Shown: positions 7,491-14,995 of the stretch, in pieces
How the letters are laid out: each line of letters opens with the position of its first letter
How positions within the stretch are numbered: the first letter of the stretch is position 1
Assembly: GCA_964540295.1 (NCBI GenBank)
Contig: CAZIMT010000016.1
Location: 1-32,066 of the forward strand
Reading direction: 5' to 3'
Source: CAZCPB01 sp964540295
GTDB taxonomy: Bacteria > Planctomycetota > Phycisphaerae > Phycisphaerales > UBA1924
Length of the DNA stretch: 32,066 bases
Notes under the pieces: model-generated
Told to the model about the DNA's origin: nothing
Database searches by the model: none
The model's input: the letters and a program-made list of their open reading frames with translations, nothing else
Made by a program: the position numbers and the translations under genes

Positions 7491-8510
7491 ATGAACCATC
7501 GTCAACGCGTCGGGCTGGCTATTGCTCCGTTGTTTCTCCGAGTCGGGCTGGGGATCACGTTCGTGTGGGCGGGGCTGGGCAAGGTCATGGGCGACGAGAT
7601 GTCGGTGCAGGGAGAGGACGCCGTGATCTTGGCGGACCTAGGGGTGATCGCGGGCCCGACGGCAAGGCCGATCTTGACACCGAGCACGTCGCCGACCAAC
7701 GTGCCCGCGCCAGCCAGCAAGCCTGAGGTCAAGCCGGAAACCATGCCGGAAACTAGACCGGATCTCACACCAGAAATCAAACCAGATTCGAAAACGAGGC
7801 TTCCGGCACCGACCGAGACGCTCCCGGTCCCGGGTGATAAGAAATCAGACCCGAGCAAGCCGGTAGTGAAATCTGAGCCCAAGGTCGAGCCCAAGGCCGA
7901 GCCCAAGGTCCATGTTTCTCGCCCAAAGATCGATTCCGAAGGGCTCGCCGCGTTGGTCCGCGACGACACGAGCACCGCGGCAAACTTTGTTCGTACTCAA
8001 GCGATCGCCTCTCGTTACTCGGCCGCGGACTTCGCCGAGCCGGTCAAGGTCAAACGCGTTCACGGCATCACCTTGATCTTGGTCAAAGCCGCTCGGCCCG
8101 GGGTCAACGCGGACGGCACGGCCCGGATGGCGATCTGGCCAGCGTGGGCGGCGGGCGACCGCTGGCCGGTGCTCTGGGCATGGGCGGCTGCGGTGACCGA
8201 GCTGGTCGGCGGGACGTTCGTGCTGTGCGGGTTTTTAACGCGGTTCTGTTCGCTCGGGCTGGTCTCGACCATCGTGGTCGCGGCGTGGTTAACGCACTTT
8301 GGCCCCGCGATCCAGAGCGGCGACACGGTGTGGGGGTTCATGCCCAACCAGCCTCGGTTCAGTGTGGCGGCGTGGCAGGTTCTGCTGTGGCAACTGATGC
8401 TGGCGATGAGCGGGCTCTCGTTGTTCTTCGCGGGGCCCGGGGCGCTGTCGCTAGACCGCTTATTGTTCGGGCGCGGTCCCGCTAGCGGCGTGGTGCCGAC
8501 GGTGAGCTAA
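7491..8510 (+). CDS. DoxX-like membrane protein with a long Pro/Lys/Glu-rich insert
   Basis: The 339-aa protein starts at ATG 7491 behind a GAGAGGA Shine-Dalgarno sequence about 6 nt upstream. The N-terminus is a DoxX-type helix (LFLRVGLGITFVWAGLGKV, residues 14-32). The C-terminal part has two more hydrophobic blocks: about 226-270, with TELVGGTFVLCGFLTR, and about 293-315. Typical DoxX proteins are about 130-160 aa and have these helices in close succession. Here residues about 57-147 form a low-complexity segment of PE/PK repeats (KPEVKPETMPETRPD, KVEPKAEPKV), followed by a globular stretch before helix 2. DoxX proteins are associated with redox and thiol stress or quinone-linked functions, but the reaction here is unknown. 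The VWA-like gene starts 10 nt downstream, so the two are probably co-transcribed. Confidence 0.75.
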   Translation: MNHRQRVGLAIAPLFLRVGLGITFVWAGLGKVMGDEMSVQGEDAVILADLGVIAGPTARPILTPSTSPTNVPAPASKPEVKPETMPETRPDLTPEIKPDSKTRLPAPTETLPVPGDKKSDPSKPVVKSEPKVEPKAEPKVHVSRPKIDSEGLAALVRDDTSTAANFVRTQAIASRYSAADFAEPVKVKRVHGITLILVKAARPGVNADGTARMAIWPAWAAGDRWPVLWAWAAAVTELVGGTFVLCGFLTRFCSLGLVSTIVVAAWLTHFGPAIQSGDTVWGFMPNQPRFSVAAWQVLLWQLMLAMSGLSLFFAGPGALSLDRLLFGRGPASGVVPTVS

Positions 8511-8520
8511 CAATCTGGGC

Positions 8521-9738
8521 GTGGAGAGTCGAAATCTGACAGAGGTGAGACGCACTTCCCGAAGCCTGGCTCAGCAACCGCGCGAGCCGCTGCGCGCACG
8601 GTCGGCGCGATCGTGGAAGAAGTCGTGGTGGGTGCTGGCGATCGGTGTTCCGGCCGCGCTGTCGCTCGCCGTCCACGCGGGCCTGGCGATCGCGGTGCGC
8701 TACTACGCGTGGTTCGAAACGAGCCCGCCGCGGCTGACCGACGTGCCGGTCACGGAAACCCAACTCACGTTCGATGCCACGCCCGACCCAGCCCTGACTC
8801 CCGACCCTCTGCCCGAACCGCTCCCGCAGGCAGTGCCAGAGCCGCCCGCGGAGCCGGTCGTTGAACAGGTGGCTCAAGTCGAAACACTCAAAGAGAGCGA
8901 TCCAGCCCCTCGGCCCGAGCCGATCGCGGCGGCCTTGGATACCAAGCCAGCGAAGCCTTCGGACTTAAACCTCGCGCCCGCGACCCGACTGCCCGCGCTG
9001 GCGAAGACAAAGCTCTCGCTCGCGCCCAAGGCCGTGCCCGCCCCGCCAGCCGCGCCACCGCCTCTCGCGCCCGCGGCACCGGCCAAGGCAACGTTCGCTG
9101 GCGTGAAGGCCGACCGAGCGGAGCGGGTTGTCTATGTCGTGGACGCCTCGGGTGCAATGACAACGAGCCTGACGTTCGTGATGAACGCGCTCGCGCGCTC
9201 CATCGGAGAGCTGGACGAATCGCAGCAATTCCAGGTGATCTTGTTCCGCGATCCACCGCCGAGCGGGGGAGATGGATCGGGTGGGTCGGGTGGTGGGTCG
9301 GGTGCGAGTTCGAACGGCTTTGAGATTTTTTCCCCGCCGGGTGCCCGCGTGGCGGGCTTGCTGCGGGCTAATGACACGAACAAGGACGCCGTGCGTGGCT
9401 GGCTGCGTTCGGTCCGGCCGCTGGGGCGCTCAGCGCCGCTCCCGGGCTTGCGTGCGGCCCTGGCGCTCAAGCCGCAGTTGGTCTTCTTGCTGACGCGGAG
9501 TATTACACGGTCCGGCTCGACGCCGCAGTGGGGATCGGGCAACGAGTCGGTGCTCAAAACGCTCGACGAATTGAACCCGCACGACCGAGTGACCGGACGG
9601 CGAGCGGTCACGGTCAAGACGATCCAGTTCCTTGATGACGACCCGTCGGGCCTGCTAAGGTCGATCGCGGAGCAGCACGGGGACGGGCCGGGGTCGTATA
9701 CGCTGAGGACGATTGGAGATTTGCAGGGGGAGAGGTAG
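8521..9738 (+). CDS. Membrane-anchored VWA-like domain protein
   Basis: The 405-aa protein has no ATG before residue 221, and GTG 8521 is the best start, 10 nt after the DoxX-like gene. A basic N-terminus (residues 1-34) leads into one membrane helix (WWVLAIGVPAALSLAVHAGL, 36-55). A Pro/Ala/Glu-rich linker follows (about 75-195). A VWA-like domain begins near residue 200 with VVYVVDASGAM, matching the DxSxx start of a MIDAS metal site, and continues with helix NALARSIGEL and strand FQVILF. A Gly/Ser run interrupts the domain near 250-260. The layout (inner-membrane anchor, extended linker, metal-binding adhesion-type domain) resembles small VWA proteins that act as scaffolds in planctomycetes; partners are unknown. 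The later MIDAS residues are not obvious, so metal binding is uncertain. Confidence 0.7.
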   Translation: MESRNLTEVRRTSRSLAQQPREPLRARSARSWKKSWWVLAIGVPAALSLAVHAGLAIAVRYYAWFETSPPRLTDVPVTETQLTFDATPDPALTPDPLPEPLPQAVPEPPAEPVVEQVAQVETLKESDPAPRPEPIAAALDTKPAKPSDLNLAPATRLPALAKTKLSLAPKAVPAPPAAPPPLAPAAPAKATFAGVKADRAERVVYVVDASGAMTTSLTFVMNALARSIGELDESQQFQVILFRDPPPSGGDGSGGSGGGSGASSNGFEIFSPPGARVAGLLRANDTNKDAVRGWLRSVRPLGRSAPLPGLRAALALKPQLVFLLTRSITRSGSTPQWGSGNESVLKTLDELNPHDRVTGRRAVTVKTIQFLDDDPSGLLRSIAEQHGDGPGSYTLRTIGDLQGER

Positions 9739-9763
9739 GGAGAAGATGAAGCGAAGACACTGA

Positions 9764-9815
9764 GATCGCCGGGAACCGATCTCAGTAGCACGAAGTCGGT
9801 GCTACCCCGCCGTCG
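9764..9815. repeat. Two-hairpin interspersed repeat, copy 2
   Basis: This is the second copy of the element at 6936-6987 (45/52 identical), lying between the VWA-like gene and thymidylate kinase. Hairpin 2 is GTAGCAC (9785-9791), loop GAAGTCG, GTGCTAC (9799-9805). Against copy 1 the second stem pair has changed from G-C to A-T on both arms. Hairpin 1 is weaker here: only GATCG (9764-9768) and CGATC (9777-9781) pair. Confidence 0.8.
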
Positions 9816-9854
9816 GGTCGCTTGCCGAATCTGTGCCGGGCCGTACACTCCGGC

Positions 9855-10532
9855 GTGCGCACCGAGCTTGAATGGCTTTCCAAACTTCGCGGGCGGTTTC
9901 TGGTCTTTGAGGGGCCGGACGGGTCTGGCAAGACCACGCAGTTCCGGCGTTTCCTGGCCGCGTGCGCGAGGGCGGGTGTCCCGGTGTGCGAGGTGCGTGA
10001 GCCGGGTGGGACGGGCGTGGGCGAGCGGGTGCGCGAGATTCTGCTCGATCACGCTCACCACGACATGGCGCTGCGCTGCGAGATGCTGCTGTACATGGCG
10101 AGCCGGGCCCAGCTTGTCGAGCAACGCATCAGGCCTGCGCTGGCCAACCACGAGCTGGTCGCGGCGGATCGGTTCGTGTCGTCGACGCTGGCCTATCAAG
10201 GGGCGGCCGGGGGGCTGCCGCTGCACGAGATCCGGGCCGCGGCGGAGATCGCCACGCACGGGCTGTCGCCAGACCTGATCCTGATCTTCGACGTGGACGA
10301 GGTCACGGCCGCGTCACGCATCAACCCGCTGTTGCAAAGTTCGACGCGCGACGGCAAGGGGCCCGATCGGATGGAAGCCAAGGGCCGCGATTTTCACCGC
10401 AAGGTGCGGCTGGGCTACCTTGAGCAGGCCAAGGCCGAGCCGGGGCGGCACCTCGTGCTCGATGCGTCGAAGGGGCCTGAAGAAGTTTGGGCGGCGATGA
10501 TGGACGGGCTGAAGGAACGAGGATGGGAATGA
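9855..10532 (+). CDS. tmk: Thymidylate kinase (dTMP kinase)
   Basis: The 225-aa enzyme phosphorylates dTMP to dTDP with ATP in the cytoplasm. The P-loop is FEGPDGSGKTTQ, followed by VREPGGTGVGERVRE (the nucleotide-binding loop). The base-binding segment LLYMASRAQLVEQRI and the DRF motif in VAADRFVSSTLAYQG are typical. The LID region (PDRMEAKGRDFHRKVRLGY) lacks a basic cluster of the E. coli type, so catalysis may rely on the Arg in the P-loop region or the DR motif. Length fits the family (about 205-225). I prefer GTG 9855 because it places the P-loop a normal distance from the N-terminus. TTG 9822 in the same frame is an alternative and begins just after the interspersed repeat. Confidence 0.93.
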   Translation: MRTELEWLSKLRGRFLVFEGPDGSGKTTQFRRFLAACARAGVPVCEVREPGGTGVGERVREILLDHAHHDMALRCEMLLYMASRAQLVEQRIRPALANHELVAADRFVSSTLAYQGAAGGLPLHEIRAAAEIATHGLSPDLILIFDVDEVTAASRINPLLQSSTRDGKGPDRMEAKGRDFHRKVRLGYLEQAKAEPGRHLVLDASKGPEEVWAAMMDGLKERGWE

Positions 10533-10659
10533 TGATCACGAGAGCTCGGGCGGTTTCGATGCGGGCAGAGAGTGCCGCAGATGAACCTCGCGCCCAGCGA
10601 CGGACGTTTTGCGCAGATCTCTGCGTGCGCGAGAGTCTCGTTGACCTGAGGTTTCAGAT

Positions 10660-10689
10660 ATGAGTTTGCTTGTTCTGTTGAAAGGTTGA
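10660..10689 (+). other. Nine-codon leader ORF in front of plsY
   Basis: ATG 10660 opens a nine-residue frame (MSLLVLLKG) that stops at TGA 10687-10689. This is four bases before the apparent plsY start at ATC 10694 and in a different frame. If translated, it could deliver ribosomes to the plsY start by coupling. A +1 slip at GGT TGA would join it in frame to plsY at GAG 10688. I cannot tell which, or whether it is translated at all. Confidence 0.35.
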
Positions 10690-10693
10690 GGCA

Positions 10694-11446
10694 ATCACTC
10701 CGGTTCTGATCTTCATCGCCGTCGGGTTTCTCTCGGGGTCGATCCCGTTCGGGCTGTTCTTTGGGAAGTTCCGCGGGATCGATATCCGTCAGCACGGGTC
10801 GGGCAACATCGGCGCGACGAACGTGGGGCGGGTGCTGGGTCTCAAGCTCGGGCTGATGTGCTTTGCTCTCGACCTGCTCAAGGGCTTTGTCCCGACGTTT
10901 GTTGCGGGGATTTATCTCGGGCTGTCGGGCAAGTTCATGATCGCGCCGAGCGAGGCCTGGGGCTGGCTGATGGTGCTGGTGTCGCCGGTGCTGGGGTCGA
11001 TGTTCTGCCCGTGGCTGGGTTTCAAGGGCGGCAAGGGGATCGCGGCCGGGCTGGGCTCGCTGCTAGGTGTGTTCCCGGTGCTGACGATCTCGGGGGCGTG
11101 CGGGTTTCTTACATGGTGCGTGACGGTGCGGCTGACGAGGTACGTTGGGCTGGCGTCGATCCTGGGCGCGTGCAGCCTGCCGGTGTGGGTCGTCATCGAG
11201 TACTTGGCGGCATCGTGGCTCGGCTTCCGCAGTGTTTCCGAGGGCGCGTCGGCGGCCGGGATCACGGCGGCTGGCGTGACGATCAAGGGCATCGCGGCGA
11301 CGGCCACCCCGTTCGTGCTGCTGACGGCGCTGCTGTCGACGCTGGCGACAATCAAGCACCGGGCCAACATCAAGCGCATGCGCGCGGGGACGGAGCCGCG
11401 GGTGAACTGGTTCGACGCCCGCAAGGTTGAGCCCGCCGTGAAGTGA
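10694..11446 (+). CDS. plsY: Glycerol-3-phosphate acyltransferase PlsY (no canonical start codon)
   Basis: PlsY moves the acyl group of acyl-phosphate to glycerol-3-phosphate at the inner membrane, the first committed step of phospholipid synthesis. All three family motifs are present: GSGNIGATNVGRVLG, GFKGGKGIAAGLGSLLG, and HRANIKRMRAGTEPRV near the C-terminus. About five hydrophobic segments are spread along the protein. The frame is closed by TGA 10679-10681, and no ATG, GTG or TTG occurs before GTG 10823, which would delete the first helix and most of motif 1. ATC 10694, 8 nt after AAAGG (10681-10685), gives ITPVLIFIAVGFLSGSIPFG, where a family N-terminus is expected (about 250 aa). Alternatives are CTG 10706, a +1 frameshift from the ATG at 10660, or a sequence error. 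Confidence 0.88.
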   Translation: MTPVLIFIAVGFLSGSIPFGLFFGKFRGIDIRQHGSGNIGATNVGRVLGLKLGLMCFALDLLKGFVPTFVAGIYLGLSGKFMIAPSEAWGWLMVLVSPVLGSMFCPWLGFKGGKGIAAGLGSLLGVFPVLTISGACGFLTWCVTVRLTRYVGLASILGACSLPVWVVIEYLAASWLGFRSVSEGASAAGITAAGVTIKGIAATATPFVLLTALLSTLATIKHRANIKRMRAGTEPRVNWFDARKVEPAVK

Positions 11447-11460
11447 AACGCCGCGGCCTT

Positions 11461-11494
11461 CAAAGAGAAAAACACAGGTTCGAACAACCTGTGT
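11461..11494 (-). terminator. Rho-independent terminator of the chemoreceptor gene
   Basis: Perfect 9-bp inverted repeat ACACAGGTT (11472-11480) and AACCTGTGT (11486-11494) with loop CGAAC. On the minus strand the stem is followed by TTTTTCTCTTT, as needed to end transcription of the gene whose stop is at 11553. On the plus strand the downstream bases are GC-rich, so it would not serve plsY well. Confidence 0.85.
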
Positions 11495-11552
11495 CGAGGG
11501 CGTTAGTTTCGCAGCGGCAGGAAGAAGTGGCTCGAAGATCTGCTCTACCGGG

Positions 11553-13160
11553 TCAGACCTTGAACCGCGTTGCCAGCTCGCGCAGCCGCTCGGCGCTCGC
11601 CGACAGTTGTGAGCAGGCCTCGGCCGCCTCCGCCGCGCTCGCCGCAGACTCACGCGTCGCGGAGCTGAACGAACTGATCGTCTCGTTAATCTGCTCGGCC
11701 GCCACCGACTGCTCCTCACCAGCCGCCGCGATCGACTGGATCAGCGACGCCACCTCGCCGGTGCCCTCAACGATCTGCTTGATCTGCGTTCCGGCCAACA
11801 TCGCACGCTCGACGCCAGTCTTCACCTTGCCCACGCCCGCCGAGATCTGCGCCACCGCCTGCGTCGTGCCCAAGCGGATCGTGTTGATCGAGTCGGCCAC
11901 CTCCTTGGTCGCCGTCGTCGTTCTCTCCGCCAGCTTGCGCACCTCGTCGGCGACCACCGCGAACCCACGGCCGTGCTCGCCCGCCCGGGCCGCCTCGATC
12001 GCGGCGTTCAGCGCCAGAAGATTGGTCTGGTCGGCGATGTCGTTGATCACCTCGATCACCTTGCCGATCTCTTCGCCACGCTTGCCAAGCTCGCTCACCA
12101 GCGCGGCCGACTCCGAGACCATGCGGTCGATCTCGTTCATGTCTTGCACCGTCTGGGCCACCACCTGACCGCCCTCGGTGGCCGACTTGCCTGAACGCGT
12201 CGCCGCCTCGGCCGCGCTCATCGCCTTGGACGCCACCTCGTTCATCGACGCCGACATCTCCGATGCCGACGCCGACGCCGAAGCCACCTGCTTGCTCTGA
12301 AGTTCCATCCCGCTCACACTGCGATCAGCGCTCGCGGCGATCTGCGTCGCCGCCGCGGCAACCTGCTCAGAAGAGCGGGCCAGTTCGGTGAGCACCTGTC
12401 GGAAGGTTCCGATCATCGAGTTGCTGGCCGTGGCGAGCTGGCCAAGCTCGTCAGCGCTCGATGCGTCGAGGGTGACGGTCAGGTCTCCGGCGGCGACCGT
12501 CTTCATGCCTTTCAAGGTCCGCATGAGCGACCCGACGATGGCCCGACGGGTCGAGAACGCCAGACCGGCGATGGTCAGAGACCCAGCGACGCCAGCGATA
12601 AGCATCATTTGCTTGGCACGCGCCATGGAGCGGAGAGCCTCGTCGCGTGATTGTTCATTGAACTTTTCGAACTTTTCAGAGACCGCGCTGTTGCGGCCCT
12701 CAAGCTCGGTGAAGGTCTTCATAAAGTCGGGAAAGCGCGCCTTGGCCTTGGCACGGTCTTGGCTGGCGAGCGTGTACATGCTCTCGGCCGACGCGATATA
12801 AGACTCCAAGGCTGGACCGATATCCGCGAGCGCGAGCGTGAGGCTCGCATCAAGCGAGAGCTTGCGGTTGTCGTTCAGGGCGGCACGAAAGTTCTTAGCG
12901 TGCCGCTCGAGAGCGGCGCGGCCGTCGGTGAGTTCGGAGCTATCGGCGGCGTTGAGGAACACCAGCACGTCGGCGCGGATCGCGTCGTGCATCATGTCGG
13001 CGCTCATGAAGTTCGTCGCCCCGGTGGCGCTCACGAGCAGGGTGTCAAGCTTGCCGCTCGATTCTTGCATGCCCAGCCACCCGGCGGCACCGATGCCCGC
13101 AGCGAACGCGACCCCAACGCTGCTGAGTAGGAACAGACGACCGCCGACGGAAATCTTCAT
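11553..13160 (-). CDS. Methyl-accepting chemotaxis protein, 4HB-like sensor, HAMP
   Basis: The 535-aa receptor starts at ATG 13160 with AAAGGAA 5 nt upstream. TM1 spans about residues 8-30. An all-helical extracytoplasmic domain (about 32-184) looks like a four-helix bundle. TM2 is about 185-203, HAMP about 204-256, and a long coiled signalling domain follows. The hairpin tip that binds CheA/CheW is canonical: VINDIADQTNLLALNAAIEAARAGEHGRGFAVVADEVRKLAER (given here only to mark the tip). Flanking Glu/Gln-Ala-Ala runs are candidate methylation sites. There is no C-terminal CheR-binding pentapeptide, as the protein ends RELATRFKV. No che genes are nearby, so it works with components encoded elsewhere. 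A longer frame to 13268 lacks a ribosome-binding site. A hairpin terminator follows the gene. Confidence 0.93.
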   Translation of the reverse strand: MKISVGGRLFLLSSVGVAFAAGIGAAGWLGMQESSGKLDTLLVSATGATNFMSADMMHDAIRADVLVFLNAADSSELTDGRAALERHAKNFRAALNDNRKLSLDASLTLALADIGPALESYIASAESMYTLASQDRAKAKARFPDFMKTFTELEGRNSAVSEKFEKFNEQSRDEALRSMARAKQMMLIAGVAGSLTIAGLAFSTRRAIVGSLMRTLKGMKTVAAGDLTVTLDASSADELGQLATASNSMIGTFRQVLTELARSSEQVAAAATQIAASADRSVSGMELQSKQVASASASASEMSASMNEVASKAMSAAEAATRSGKSATEGGQVVAQTVQDMNEIDRMVSESAALVSELGKRGEEIGKVIEVINDIADQTNLLALNAAIEAARAGEHGRGFAVVADEVRKLAERTTTATKEVADSINTIRLGTTQAVAQISAGVGKVKTGVERAMLAGTQIKQIVEGTGEVASLIQSIAAAGEEQSVAAEQINETISSFSSATRESAASAAEAAEACSQLSASAERLRELATRFKV

Positions 13161-13305
13161 GGCGTTCCTTTGCGATGACGAGATCGGTGAGAGAACCTGT
13201 ACAGAGCACAGACAGCCATGGCATCGGCCGACATCTCGTCGTGCTCGACTCAGATCTCGCAGTAGCATCGGCGGCGTACGCCCGAGCGTGCCAAACGTGC
13301 GACCA

Positions 13306-13324
13306 TCCCCCTTATTCGGGGGGA
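13306..13324 (-). other. GC hairpin downstream of tag
   Basis: TCCCCC (13306-13311) can pair with GGGGGA (13319-13324) around a short loop, just beyond the tag stop codon on the minus strand. It lacks a T-run on either side, so a terminator role is only possible, not shown. Confidence 0.3.
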
Positions 13325-13339
13325 GCGTGTCATACTCGT

Positions 13340-13948
13340 TCAGGGGTCATTCCGACTCCCGGCCACCATGAGCTGGGAATATCGCGGGCACCCGGCCAAG
13401 TGGTCATTGACCATGCCGGTCGCTTGCATAAAGGCGTAACAGATCGTGGGCCCGACGAAGCGGAAGCCTCGTTTGAGAAGGGCTTTGGACATCGCGGTTG
13501 CTTCGACGGTGATCGCCGGGACTTGGTCTATCGAATCCCAGCGGTTCTGCTTGGGCAGGCCGCCGACGAAGGACCAGAGGTAACGGTCAAGCGAACCTTC
13601 CTGCTCGATCACGAGCAGCGCAGCGCGGGCATTGGCGATCGACGTAGAGATCTTCAAGCGGTTGCGCACGATGCCCGCGTCGGCCAGCAACCGGCGCTGG
13701 TCCTTGACAGTGAACGCGGCCACGCGAGCAATGTCAAAGTTCGCGTACGCGCGGCGATAGGTGCCGCGCTTCTTAAGAATCGTGTCCCAGCTCAGCCCGG
13801 CCTGGGCTCCTTCAAGGATGAGGAACTCGAACAAGCCACGGTCGTCGTGCAACGGCACGCCCCACTCGGTGTCGTGATAGCGCAGCGACACCTCGTTCTT
13901 GGCCCAAGGGCAGGGAACGCCCAGACGTTTGATCGGGCGTGCGGTCAT
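13340..13948 (-). CDS. tag: DNA-3-methyladenine glycosylase I
   Basis: The 202-aa protein cuts 3-methyladenine from alkylated DNA. It shows the Tag signature: CPWAKNEVSLRYHDTEWGVP at the start, LFEFLILEGAQAGLSW, TILKKR, then GIVRNRLKI and YLWSFVGGLPKQNRW, ending in a region with DHLAGC. The zinc ligands of E. coli Tag (N-terminal Cys and His, C-terminal His and Cys) have counterparts here in VPCPW, RYHDTEW and DHLAGC. The LEGAQAGLSW Glu, implicated in catalysis or base recognition, is kept. I chose ATG 13948; a GTG two codons upstream is also possible. Both neighbours are on the same strand, but gaps of about 40 and 180 bp make a tight operon uncertain. Confidence 0.94.
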   Translation of the reverse strand: MTARPIKRLGVPCPWAKNEVSLRYHDTEWGVPLHDDRGLFEFLILEGAQAGLSWDTILKKRGTYRRAYANFDIARVAAFTVKDQRRLLADAGIVRNRLKISTSIANARAALLVIEQEGSLDRYLWSFVGGLPKQNRWDSIDQVPAITVEATAMSKALLKRGFRFVGPTICYAFMQATGMVNDHLAGCPRYSQLMVAGSRNDP

Positions 13949-13987
13949 GGGCACATCGTACTTCGTAAACGGCTCGCGATCGGCCAG

Positions 13988-14347
13988 CTACTTCTTCTCC
14001 GCCGCTCCCTCGGCCTTCCATGCCGCGAGGATCTCGGCCTCGCGCTCGAGCTTGATGATGCCCAGGTTCTTCCAGAGCTTCTCTTGACGCTCGAGGGTCT
14101 GGGCCTTGAACCACGCGAGATGGGCGGCCAGAGTGCCGAGTTCGGCCGATTCGGCTGCGTTTTCCTGATCGTTGTTGGTAGAGACCGAGAAGGTGGAGAC
14201 GAAAACGTAGTACTTGGCCCAGGCTGAGGGTGGCGGCCGAACCAGCGGACGTTTGCATGAACTCTCGGCGTGACAGCGATATCGCAGCCTCCGTGGCTCG
14301 TGAAACCCGACCCGAAAAAAGACCGAGCTGATGATGACCCGTTCCAT
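13988..14347 (-). CDS. Small hypothetical protein, helical and charged C-terminus
   Basis: I do not recognise this protein (about 119 aa from ATG 14347; an ATG at 14368 adds seven residues). The last 80 residues look genuinely coding, with G/C-ending codons and an amphipathic, charged helix (LERQEKLWKNLGIIKLEREAEILAAWKAEG). The middle has a strand-like YYVFVSTFSVST. The first 35 residues are Arg-rich and less convincing, so the true start may lie further in at a non-ATG codon. No strong ribosome-binding site is visible. It ends about 40 bp upstream of tag on the same strand. There is no signal peptide or membrane segment. Confidence 0.5.
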   Translation of the reverse strand: MERVIISSVFFRVGFHEPRRLRYRCHAESSCKRPLVRPPPSAWAKYYVFVSTFSVSTNNDQENAAESAELGTLAAHLAWFKAQTLERQEKLWKNLGIIKLEREAEILAAWKAEGAAEKK

Positions 14348-14584
14348 CTCGCGCGGTGCGGGAAGCACATTCTACCGACGCGACGCGCGCGAGGTTGCCG
14401 GTCGTGCGAACGAGATTTATCGGAGGCGCGACTTTGCCGTGTGTGCCGGCACGGACCGCAAGGGCGGCCGGTCTCAGCGAGGCCGGGCCTTCATGTCTGC
14501 CCGAGGTTCACTGTGAGCGACTGTGGAGCCGACATGAAGAGTGCCTTGTCGCCCCGCTCTCCTCTTTCGTGAAAGCCTCCCTCG

Positions 14585-14989
14585 ATGTCACGCGTCTATT
14601 CCGTGCTCATCGCCGACGATGAGCCGCATATCCGGGCCGTGGTCGGCGCCAAGCTCCGCGGGGCCGGGCTCGTCGTGTATGAAGCGCGCGACGGGCGCGA
14701 GAGCCTCGAGCTGGCCAAGCTCCGCAAGCCCGACCTGGTCGTCACGGACCTTCAGATGCCGAACCTTTCGGGTCTGGAGTTCTCGATCGAGCTGCGGGCC
14801 AACCCGTCCACCTCCAAGACCCCGGTCATCATGCTGACGGCACGCGGGCACATCGTCCCGGCTCAAGAGCTGAGCCGCACCAACATCAAGGAACTGATGG
14901 CCAAACCGTTCAGCGCCCGATCGCTGCTGGAGAAAGCGATGGCGCTGCTGGAATCTCAGAACGAGCAAGGGAACCAACTGGCCGCGTGA
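14585..14989 (+). CDS. Single-domain response regulator (CheY-like)
   Basis: The 134-aa protein is a lone receiver: IADDEPHIRA acidic pocket, phosphoacceptor Asp in LVVTDLQMPNLSGLEF, Thr switch in PVIMLTARGH, and Lys in LMAKPFSARSL. It has no output domain. Its stop is six bases before the start of the HD-GYP gene, so it is likely part of a two-gene operon in which this receiver controls, or is controlled together with, cyclic di-GMP turnover. ATG 14585 lacks a clear Shine-Dalgarno sequence. No cognate kinase is adjacent. Confidence 0.9.
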   Translation: MSRVYSVLIADDEPHIRAVVGAKLRGAGLVVYEARDGRESLELAKLRKPDLVVTDLQMPNLSGLEFSIELRANPSTSKTPVIMLTARGHIVPAQELSRTNIKELMAKPFSARSLLEKAMALLESQNEQGNQLAA

Positions 14990-14995
14990 GTAAGT

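Noticed and set aside
14331..14516. Small Arg-rich ORF between the divergent gene starts
   Set aside because: Arg/Gly-rich composition typical of out-of-frame GC-rich DNA; no ribosome-binding site and it overlaps the opposite-strand ORF start.
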